Below, piece after piece: positions 1-5,141 of a DNA stretch of 5,699 nucleotides. The stretch's first letter is position 1. The number at the start of each line of letters is the position of its first letter. The translations under genes were made by a program, and so were the position numbers. Source of the DNA: Methanobacteriota archaeon (GTDB taxonomy: Archaea > Thermoplasmatota > DTKX01 > GCA-020343715); NCBI GenBank assembly GCA_030594725.1, contig JAUVEQ010000204.1, positions 1 to 5,699 of the forward strand, in the 5' to 3' direction. The notes beneath the pieces are model-generated. The model saw only the letters and a program-made list of their open reading frames with translations, was not told the origin of the DNA and searched no databases.

Positions 1-263
1 TCCCATCCGCTGGCGCTGAGGTCCAGCTGTCCGATGTACATCTCTGTCGCGGCGGTGTAGACCACGGCGTAGTTCTCCTCCACCGCTGTCTGCTGGAGCA
101 CGGTGTAGATGAAGATCACCATGAGGAGAAGGACAACGATGATCACGATGATGGCCATACGCTTGAAGAACTTCTCCTTCCGGCTGGGGCCCCACGTGCC
201 TTCGATGTGCTTCTCCAGCTCCCGCTCCCGCTCCGTCCTGCCGATCATCCCGCCGCCTGGCAT
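1..263 (-). CDS. Unrecognised single-pass membrane protein, N-terminal 87 residues (partial, runs off left edge)
   Basis: I translated this by hand from the minus strand; it is open to the window edge, so the C-terminus is missing. The start ATG (263-261) overlaps the dys stop codon by one base, and the GGGGTGGGG run in the last dys codons can serve as ribosome binding site. A second in-frame ATG is codon 6. Residues 1-35 are strongly charged (RTERERELEKH, then SRKEKFFKR). Residues 36-56 form one hydrophobic helix (MAIIVIIVVLLLMVIFIYTVL), followed by a polar segment. Positive charges before the helix suggest N-terminus inside and C-terminus outside. No family is recognised. Its tight overlap with dys implies co-transcription, and probably translational coupling, but gives no clear functional link. 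The reading frame is well supported; the function is unknown. Confidence 0.8.
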   Translation of the reverse strand, partial: MPGGGMIGRTERERELEKHIEGTWGPSRKEKFFKRMAIIVIIVVLLLMVIFIYTVLQQTAVEENYAVVYTAATEMYIGQLDLSASGW

Positions 264-265
264 CA
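261..265 (-). promoter_or_regulatory. TGATG stop/start overlap coupling dys to the downstream gene
   Basis: Read on the minus strand, bases 265-261 are TGATG: the TGA ends dys and the ATG begins the membrane protein, sharing the A. This arrangement normally means the second gene is translated by ribosomes terminating on the first, or re-initiating beside it. Confidence 0.7.
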
Positions 266-1210
266 GTCCCCACCCCTCACGCGGTCGGCGACGGTCGAGT
301 ACAGCAGGGGAAGGGCCAGCGTGATGTCCGACTCCACGGTGACGTACCGCGCCCGCTCGGAGACCTTTCCCCACGAGATGGCCTCCCGGACGCGGGCGCC
401 CGAGAGGGACCCGTCGTGCTCCACGGCGGTGGTGACCGAGACGACCAGGTCGAGACCGTCCTTGAACTGGTTCCACCAGATCACGTGATGCTTCGAGATG
501 CCTCCTCCCAGGAGGATGGCTCCCGTACTTGGATGGGTGAAGACGATATCGGCCAGGGCCTTCTCGTCGAGAATGGGATTGACCAGCAGGTCCTTTCTCT
601 CCTGGGAGAACATCCAGAGGTTCGCCCCCACGGCCCCGTCGGTGATGCCCGGCACGAACACCGGGATCTTCGCCTGCGCGGCCACCGTCAGGATGGTGTC
701 GGGATCATCAAGGGCCTCGCCGATCGCCCAGCAGAGCTCCCGGGTGCCGATCTGGCCCCTGCCCTCGGATTCCATCCCCTCCAGCAGGGGCATCATGAAG
801 CCCTCTATGGCGGGGCCGTACGCCTTCTCATCGATGAACACGTTCCCCAGGCGGTGCACGCCCTCGTCGTGGAGCTGCCGGTCGTCCACGTCGAAGGTGC
901 CGTGGTGGTACGCGCCAACAGACCTGGCGATGTCGTGGTCCAACGTCCCGCAGGTGGTGACGATGGCATCCACCCAGCCCTGTCGCAGCATGTCCACGAT
1001 GATGCCGCGGGCGCCGGTGGCGATGATGCAGGCCGGGAATGATAGGAAGGTGAACATCTTCTCGTCCCGGACCATCTCCTCCATGACGTCGGCGGCCTCG
1101 GCCAGCTTCTTGGCGGTGAAACCACCGGATCGCCCCATCTGGTCGACGAGGTCGGAGATGCTCGTGTCTCCATCGATGTCAAGGTCCTCGACCGGTGCCT
1201 TACCCTCCAT
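263..1210 (-). CDS. dys: Deoxyhypusine synthase
   Basis: This enzyme performs the NAD-dependent transfer of the 4-aminobutyl group of spermidine to one lysine of translation factor aIF5A, the first step of hypusine formation, in the cytoplasm. The 315-residue product is within the usual range for archaeal members. Family blocks, by recall of human DHPS, are SFPACIIATGARGIIVDML (57-75), DAIVTTCGTLDHDIARS (81-97), GVHRLGNVFI (117-126), PVFVPGITDGAVG (183-195), ILLGGGISKHHV (232-243), TAVEHDGSLSGAR (261-273) and AISWGKV (277-283). Lys282 matches the catalytic lysine that forms the enzyme-imine intermediate (human Lys329), and His241/His242 fall at the active-site histidine (human His288). The start at 1210 is chosen because it follows a good GGGAGGGTG ribosome binding site and the family homology starts just after it. 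The frame stays open to an ATG at 1324, but that extra 38-residue segment is Gly/Pro-rich, unlike the family, and crosses the TATA box. No key residue is missing. Confidence 0.96.
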   Translation of the reverse strand: MEGKAPVEDLDIDGDTSISDLVDQMGRSGGFTAKKLAEAADVMEEMVRDEKMFTFLSFPACIIATGARGIIVDMLRQGWVDAIVTTCGTLDHDIARSVGAYHHGTFDVDDRQLHDEGVHRLGNVFIDEKAYGPAIEGFMMPLLEGMESEGRGQIGTRELCWAIGEALDDPDTILTVAAQAKIPVFVPGITDGAVGANLWMFSQERKDLLVNPILDEKALADIVFTHPSTGAILLGGGISKHHVIWWNQFKDGLDLVVSVTTAVEHDGSLSGARVREAISWGKVSERARYVTVESDITLALPLLYSTVADRVRGGD

Positions 1211-1214
1211 GTCG

Positions 1215-1263
1215 CACCCTCCCTGGCCGGGCAACGGCCCGGGGCCACCGATTGAGGGAGGTG
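1215..1263 (-). promoter_or_regulatory. Predicted dys leader hairpin that hides the Shine-Dalgarno sequence
   Basis: Read on the minus strand, CACCTCCC (1263-1256) is complementary, apart from one bulged G, to GGGAGGGTG (1223-1215), the dys ribosome binding site that ends four bases before the ATG. Between them, TGGCC (1247-1243) pairs with GGCCA (1228-1224) and GGGC (1240-1237) with GCCC (1232-1229) around a CGTT loop, leaving a two-base bulge. The whole is a two-tier GC-rich stem enclosing the ribosome binding site. The upstream arm resembles the archaeal 16S 3' end (CACCTCC). The complementarity is directly visible. That the region is transcribed as a leader, and that the fold regulates dys, are inferences. 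Confidence 0.5.
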
Positions 1264-1303
1264 TAGAAATACCTGTCGGCGTCAATCCAAACAACCAGAT
1301 TCC

Positions 1304-1312
1304 TTTTATATA
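1304..1312. promoter_or_regulatory. TATA box in the divergent dys / regulator intergenic region
   Basis: TTTTATATA stands out from GC-rich flanks and contains the archaeal consensus TTTATATA in plus orientation. Its centre is about 28 bases before the regulator ATG at 1336. Transcription normally starts about 25 bases past the box, so the regulator mRNA would be leaderless or nearly so. Read the other way it is TATATAAAA, which would start dys near 1282 and give a leader of roughly 70 bases. No other TATA-like stretch is seen in the 125-base gap. No strong purine-rich BRE is evident on either side, so the sequence does not settle which direction dominates. Confidence 0.65.
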
Positions 1313-1335
1313 GTCGGGAAACATAGGAAAGGTCG

Positions 1336-2841
1336 ATGGGCAGGTCCAGCTATCGTAACCCTGCCGTGGTCGTGTCGGCCCTCGTCATGGTAATGCTAGG
1401 CATGGCCTTGCTCGGCCCCGCCGGTCCCATCCTCGCAGAGGACATGCCGCCGACCATCGTCGTGGAGATCAACGACGGGTACGATCACCACACGATCGAC
1501 GTGTCCTTCGATTCGGTCCGCGTGACGGTGATCGGCACCGTGGACGTGGACAGGCAGTACTTGAAGCCCGAGACCATCGACCTCACCGTCGAGGGCACCG
1601 ACTGGGGGTGGACCATAACTCCCAACACCTTCGACATCACCGGGCTGGAGAAGAACGTCGACTTCACCGCCTCCGCCACCATCCCCATCATGTTCACAGA
1701 GGATACATACACGGGGCATGTGGTGGCCACCTGGACGGACAGCATCGGCGAGAACTCCATCGACTCCTCGGATGATTTCGATGTCATCGTGGACAACAAC
1801 CCATTCTACTTGACTGCCAACCCCACCTATATCCTGATGGAACCTGGACAGACCAGGCAGGTGAGCGTGACCATCGAGGACAATTCCCCCCGGGGGTTGA
1901 CGTACCTCTGCCAGGTGGGCAAGGTCACCTCGACCGACAAGCCCGGTTGGCTGGACAGGGCCCTGTTCTGGCTCGATTCCAATACCCTGCACATCTCACC
2001 GGGCGCATCCGAGTCCCTCACCCTGGAGATAGTCATACCCAAGGACGTCTCCAATGGCATGCTGGATGTGCCGATCGTCGTGTCCGTCGAGGACCATCCC
2101 GAGCACAGCGAGCAGATGAACATCGAGGTCAACGTGCAGGGCGTCCCCATAGCCCCGCCTGGCGGTGGAGGAGGGGGCGAGGACGGCATCGCCATCGACC
2201 CGGTCCTGCTCTTCTGGATCAGCATCGCGGCCATCGCCATAGGTCTCGTGGGCTTCCTCGGGTTCACCGAGGTGGGAATGCTGGCCGTCTTCTGGACCCT
2301 CCTGCTCCCGCTGTTCACCAGGTTGCGCAGGAAGGAGGTGCTCAACCAGTTCACCCGTGGAGAGATCTTCGGTTTCTGCAAGGCGAACCCGGGAGTGCAT
2401 CTTACAGCCATCAAGGAGAACCTGGGGCTCGCCAACGGTGTGCTCGCGTACCACCTCAAGGTTCTGGTGCGCGAGGAGTTCTGGGTGGTTCGCCGCGAGG
2501 GCGGTTTCAAGCGATTCTATCCCCGGGACATGAAGGTCCCCAGGAAGCGGGTCCACTTCACCCGCCTCCAGCTGGACATCGTTGAGAATCTCTCCCTGCA
2601 CGCCGGGCTCACCCAGGCCGCCCTTGCCAGGATGCTCGGGGAGTCCAAGCAGGTGATCAACTACAACATATCCGTCCTGATCGCCGCCGAGGTGGTCCGC
2701 GTGGAGAGGGAGGGCGGCAAGACCCTCTGCTACGTGACCGACGGGTCCTCGATCAAGCCACAGATGGCAGAGCTGGTGGAGGAGGACGAGGCAGAGGACG
2801 CCGAACCCGCGGGAAGTTTCCCATCCCAGATGAAGATATGA
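1336..2841 (+). CDS. Membrane-anchored transcription regulator: outer beta-sandwich sensor domains plus two cytoplasmic winged-helix domains
   Basis: This is a 501-residue predicted one-component transmembrane regulator. Residues 1-35 are a signal peptide or anchor (RSSYRNP, hydrophobic 10-28, PILA|ED as possible cut). Residues 38-157 and 158-268 look like two beta-sandwich domains; the second has the MEPGQTRQVSVTIED pattern of NEW3/COG1470-like archaeal surface domains. A PPGGGGGGEDG linker (274-284) precedes a hydrophobic region (289-329) that ends in RLRRKE. The first winged helix is about 333-396 (HTH near 355-383, wing VVRREGGFKRFYP). The second is about 406-468 (HTH near 424-452, wing VEREGGKTLCYVTD). 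An acidic tail follows (474-490). From memory, the TEVG...LLLPLFTRLRRKEVLNQFTRGEIFG region matches euryarchaeal proteins with two HTH domains (COG3398-like); no search was possible. The start follows a TATA box by 28 bases, so the message is probably leaderless. The ligand and targets are unknown; the adjacent surface-protein genes are the obvious candidates. Confidence 0.88.
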   Translation: MGRSSYRNPAVVVSALVMVMLGMALLGPAGPILAEDMPPTIVVEINDGYDHHTIDVSFDSVRVTVIGTVDVDRQYLKPETIDLTVEGTDWGWTITPNTFDITGLEKNVDFTASATIPIMFTEDTYTGHVVATWTDSIGENSIDSSDDFDVIVDNNPFYLTANPTYILMEPGQTRQVSVTIEDNSPRGLTYLCQVGKVTSTDKPGWLDRALFWLDSNTLHISPGASESLTLEIVIPKDVSNGMLDVPIVVSVEDHPEHSEQMNIEVNVQGVPIAPPGGGGGGEDGIAIDPVLLFWISIAAIAIGLVGFLGFTEVGMLAVFWTLLLPLFTRLRRKEVLNQFTRGEIFGFCKANPGVHLTAIKENLGLANGVLAYHLKVLVREEFWVVRREGGFKRFYPRDMKVPRKRVHFTRLQLDIVENLSLHAGLTQAALARMLGESKQVINYNISVLIAAEVVRVEREGGKTLCYVTDGSSIKPQMAELVEEDEAEDAEPAGSFPSQMKI

Positions 2842-2969
2842 GGGCAGGTTCCTGTGGAGGTCGGTCGAGATGTATGAAAAAACCCTCGCAACAAGTTCAC
2901 CAGGGTCGGTCCCTATTACGAATTTACTTATTATAAGCAGTAGTTAATGGGCATGGATGGGTAGTATCG
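2842..2969 (+). promoter_or_regulatory. Intergenic region with TATA-like element before the first surface-protein gene
   Basis: This 128-base gap turns AT-rich only near its end. TTATTATAA (2929-2937) is the best TATA-like element; its centre is about 37 bases before the ATG at 2970, predicting a leader of about 12 bases. GGTCGGTC occurs twice (2859-2866 and 2904-2911), and the second copy lies within the dyad AGGG-TCGGT-CCCT (2902-2914), about 15 bases upstream of the TATA element, where an activator or repressor could bind. No clear terminator for the upstream gene was found. The TATA call is moderate; the operator idea is weak. Confidence 0.45.
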
Positions 2970-4001
2970 ATGACGAGCGCTCGTAGGAAAGACCGTACAA
3001 AGGGCCCAGCCCTTCATGGTCCCGTCCCAAGGGACCACCCAGTCCACGGTCTGACCGCAGCGGTCCTGGTCATCATAATGATGGCCGGTATGCTGGCCGG
3101 ACCCCATCTGGCCATCCCGTCGATCACCGAGGAGGCCGATGCGTCGGCCAATCCCATCCCCATCGTGTCGATACAGCTGACCCCGTCCCAGATGCAGGCC
3201 CATATCACCGATTCGCAGATCGGTGCCGTGAGCTTCGCCGGGGTCGTCACGGTGGACAAGATCCCGGCGATCGAGCGGTTGATAGTGACCCTCACCGCGG
3301 GGGTCGATACCGGATGGCCCGTGGTCATATCCCCCATGACCATGCCCTTCGTGAACCCGGGCACAAGACAGTTCCAGGTGACCGTCGTCGTCCCACCATC
3401 CACCTCGTCCCTGATCATCGGGACCGTGATGGTCACCGGCTCGGCGAAGGTGACGGGCATGGCACCCATCATCTCCACCGCCAACGGCGTCGTGACAGTG
3501 GCCCAGTTCTTCAAGCTGCGCCTCGAGACCGAGTCGCCCCTTCGGGAGGTTTCCCCCGGTGACGTCACCTACAACCTGGTGAACGTCTTCAACGACGGCA
3601 ACTCGATCGACACCATCGAGGTGGAGATCGAGAACATCAAGGAACTGGTCGATGCGGAGTGGACCGTTCTCCTTGGCTCCACCGACGTCTCGGTCAAGGC
3701 CGATGAGTACGTTCCCGTCAAGGTGACGGTCCAGACATCTCAGGAGTGGAGGCTGTGGGCCAAGGAGATCTACCCCATCATCCTGAAGGCCACATCGATG
3801 GAGGCCAAGGAACGGAACGAGATGTACATCAAATCGTATCCCGTGTTCGTGTACATGAAGGGCTTCCACATCCCGGGCTTCGACCCATTCATGGCGATAA
3901 TCGCCCTGGTCATCGCCCTGGTGATGTTCCAAGGTGCGCAGGAGAGGGCGGATTCGCGCCTCGAGAAGGGCAGGGTCAAAGAGAAAAACCAATCTCCTTA
4001 A
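2970..4001 (+). CDS. Secreted, C-terminally anchored surface protein, tandem paralog 1
   Basis: This 343-residue predicted cell-surface protein has no assignable function. The N-terminus is long and basic (ARRKDRTKG; 27 residues before the hydrophobic part), followed by a signal-peptide core at 28-48 and a likely cut at ASA|NP (after 60). The mature part is rich in beta-strand patterns and probably forms two sandwich domains: about 61-175, and 176-297 starting KLRLETESPLREVSPGD. The C-terminus has IPGFDPF (301-307), a hydrophobic helix to 320 and a charged tail with net basic character. This resembles the archaeal PGF-CTERM sorting-signal layout, although the family normally has a different residue context after PGF, so a plain membrane anchor is equally possible. 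It may belong to the NCBI 'choice-of-anchor T' group, recalled but not verified. The start is the only ATG in frame near the predicted promoter; the ribosome binding site is weak (GGGTAG), consistent with a short leader. It has 61% identity to the next gene. Confidence 0.88.
   Translation: MTSARRKDRTKGPALHGPVPRDHPVHGLTAAVLVIIMMAGMLAGPHLAIPSITEEADASANPIPIVSIQLTPSQMQAHITDSQIGAVSFAGVVTVDKIPAIERLIVTLTAGVDTGWPVVISPMTMPFVNPGTRQFQVTVVVPPSTSSLIIGTVMVTGSAKVTGMAPIISTANGVVTVAQFFKLRLETESPLREVSPGDVTYNLVNVFNDGNSIDTIEVEIENIKELVDAEWTVLLGSTDVSVKADEYVPVKVTVQTSQEWRLWAKEIYPIILKATSMEAKERNEMYIKSYPVFVYMKGFHIPGFDPFMAIIALVIALVMFQGAQERADSRLEKGRVKEKNQSP
2973..2984. promoter_or_regulatory. Perfect 12-base palindrome over codons 2-5 of surface protein 1
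   Basis: ACGAGCGCTCGT is its own reverse complement and lies immediately after the start codon, about 15-25 bases past the predicted transcription start. It could be an operator for a dimeric winged-helix protein, or a hairpin in the mRNA at the initiation site. In 5.7 kb about one such palindrome is expected by chance, so only its position makes it notable. Confidence 0.25.
3150..3929 (+). repeat. Tandem gene duplication, copy 1 of the 260-codon homologous block
   Basis: This block encodes residues 61-320 of surface protein 1 and aligns without a gap to 4260-5039. Counting by hand in blocks of ten gives 160 identical residues of 260 (about 61%). Signal peptides and tails lie outside the block and have diverged. 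Third codon positions differ widely, so the duplication is old. Confidence 0.85.
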
Positions 4002-4139
4002 TATACTCCGACATCTAATAATCCAGTAGCAAGGTGACAACGTATGGTACCCCAAAATAAGCCTATACCACACACCTCTCCAAACGGCAACCGTTATATA
4101 CGGGGCCGGCAATACTCAGCCAACCATAGGGTGAATGCT
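4002..4139 (+). promoter_or_regulatory. Promoter region of surface protein 2, with TATA box and interleaved dyads
   Basis: TTATATA (4094-4100) is a clear TATA box; transcription is expected near 4120-4125, about 15-20 bases before the ATG. The box is embedded in alternating half-sites: ACGG (4084-4087), CCGT (4091-4094) and ACGG (4100-4103). These make two overlapping inverted repeats, AACGG-CAA-CCGTT (4083-4095) and CCGT-TATAT-ACGG (4091-4103). Such a site could let a dimeric protein block TBP or TFB. AGGGTGA (4128-4134) is a good ribosome binding site five bases before the ATG. The upstream half (4002-4080) shows nothing clear. Confidence 0.6.
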
Positions 4140-5093
4140 ATGATGGGTGCACGCACTCAGTTTAGGGCCACATTACTGGTCGCATTGTTTCTCGTGAGCG
4201 CTTTGACGGGCTTCGTGCTCAACCCCGCCCCCTTTGTCGAGGAGGCGGAGGCAGCACCGAATCCCATCCCGATCCTGTCCCTCGCCTTGTATCCGACCCA
4301 GCTGCAGGCCAAGGTGACCCAGTCCCAGCTCGGGGCGGTGACCTTCGGTGGGAACGCCACGGTCGAGAAGATCTCGGGAATAGAGCGTGTGACCGTCACC
4401 CTGACGGCCGTCGTCAACACTGGCTGGCCCGTCGTGATATCACCCTCGACGATAGCATACATCAACCCAGATACCGTGAAGTTCACCGTCACGATAATCG
4501 TGCCCCCTGGCACCTCATCGCTGACGACCGGTAACGTGATGGTCTCCGGGACCGCAACGGCCCCCATAATCTCCCCCGTCGTCGCAAACGCCGGCGCCGT
4601 GGTGACCATCGCCCAGTACTTCAAGATGCGCATCGAGGCCGAGTCGCCGCTGCGAGAGGTCAAGCCCGGTGACCTGACCTACAACGTGGTCAACGTCTAC
4701 AACGATGGCAACGGAATGGACACCTTCGAGCTGGAGATCGAGAACCTCAAGGACCTGGTCAAGGACCAGTGGACCGTTCTGCTGGGTTCGACCGACATCT
4801 CCGTCCCGCAGGAGGAGTACTCCCCGGTGAAGATAACAGCTCAGACACCGCAAGAATGGCGTTTATGGGCCAAGGAGATCAATTCGATAATAATCGAGGT
4901 CACATCATTCGAGGCACGGGCGAAGAACGAGCTGTACTCCAAATCGTACCCCCTCTACATCTACATGAGGGGATACCACATCCCCGGCTTCGATCCCTTC
5001 ATGGTGATCATCGCCTTCGCCTTCATCGCAGTCGTGTTCAAGCGTAGAACGGACATGGTGGATGCATCCATCGGCAGGGCCCTGCAGAAGTAG
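4140..5093 (+). CDS. Secreted, C-terminally anchored surface protein, tandem paralog 2
   Basis: This 317-residue paralog of the preceding gene has the same predicted place at the cell surface and no known function. The signal peptide is compact: MMGARTQFR, a hydrophobic core at 10-27, and a likely cut at AEA|AP (after 38). The mature protein again suggests two beta-rich domains. The second contains the most conserved stretches of the pair: AESPLREVKPGDLTYN, WTVLLGSTDISV and QEWRLWAKEI. The C-terminus has IPGFDPF (281-287), a hydrophobic helix to 300 and the basic cluster KRRTD, closer to a classic sorting-signal tail than copy 1. The start at 4140 is supported by the AGGGTGA ribosome binding site and by an upstream TATA box. 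The frame is open back to an ATG at 4044, but that extension would encode the TATA box and put 32 polar residues before the signal peptide. ATG 4143 and GTG 4131 are less likely starts. Confidence 0.9.
   Translation: MMGARTQFRATLLVALFLVSALTGFVLNPAPFVEEAEAAPNPIPILSLALYPTQLQAKVTQSQLGAVTFGGNATVEKISGIERVTVTLTAVVNTGWPVVISPSTIAYINPDTVKFTVTIIVPPGTSSLTTGNVMVSGTATAPIISPVVANAGAVVTIAQYFKMRIEAESPLREVKPGDLTYNVVNVYNDGNGMDTFELEIENLKDLVKDQWTVLLGSTDISVPQEEYSPVKITAQTPQEWRLWAKEINSIIIEVTSFEARAKNELYSKSYPLYIYMRGYHIPGFDPFMVIIAFAFIAVVFKRRTDMVDASIGRALQK
4260..5039 (+). repeat. Tandem gene duplication, copy 2 of the 260-codon homologous block
   Basis: This block encodes residues 41-300 of surface protein 2 and is the partner of 3150-3929. 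One ten-residue stretch at the domain junction (codons 141-150 here, in the APIIS region) has no identity in the ungapped alignment, although both copies contain APIIS five positions apart. This suggests compensating small indels there. Confidence 0.85.
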
Positions 5094-5120
5094 GACCTGC
5101 CCGGAATCGCGTCCCCCGGT

Positions 5121-5138
5121 CACCCATTGGGGGTGTGG
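5121..5138 (+). promoter_or_regulatory. Ribosome binding site of the last gene within a small possible hairpin
   Basis: The 48-base gap after surface protein 2 has no TATA box, so the last gene is probably read from the same transcript. GGGGGTG (5129-5135) is the only good ribosome binding site; it lies six bases before TTG 5142. CACCC (5121-5125) can pair with GGGTG (5131-5135) around a five-base loop. The pairing is short and may be chance. Confidence 0.4.
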
Positions 5139-5141
5139 ATC

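Noticed and set aside
498..1313. Long plus-strand open frame opposite dys
   Set aside because: It is the mirror of a clearly conserved gene, has no family-like sequence, and results from GC-rich codon use.
1211..1324. N-terminal extension of deoxyhypusine synthase up to ATG 1324
   Set aside because: It would code a Gly/Pro-rich segment absent from the family, overlaps the TATA box, and ignores the strong ribosome binding site just before ATG 1210.
1947..2585. Plus-strand frame inside the regulator gene in another phase
   Set aside because: Its composition is Arg/Gly/His-rich, and it lies wholly within the gene encoding recognisable winged-helix domains.
2859..2911. GGTCGGTC repeated 45 bases apart as a paired operator
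   Set aside because: Eight-base matches of this composition are not rare in GC-rich DNA, and the motif is not found at the other promoters. It is kept only as a remark under the intergenic region.
4048..4074. TGGTA ... TACCA inverted repeat upstream of surface protein 2
   Set aside because: It has only five pairs with a 17-base spacer, so it is easily explained by chance.
2931..4112. 393-codon minus-strand open frame opposite surface protein 1
   Set aside because: Its product is rich in His, Asp and Gly with no domain pattern, and the plus strand holds a duplicated, conserved gene. It also crosses the promoter regions.
4044..4139. Earlier start for surface protein 2
   Set aside because: The extension contains the TATA box and would place polar residues ahead of a complete signal peptide; ATG 4140 has a good ribosome binding site.
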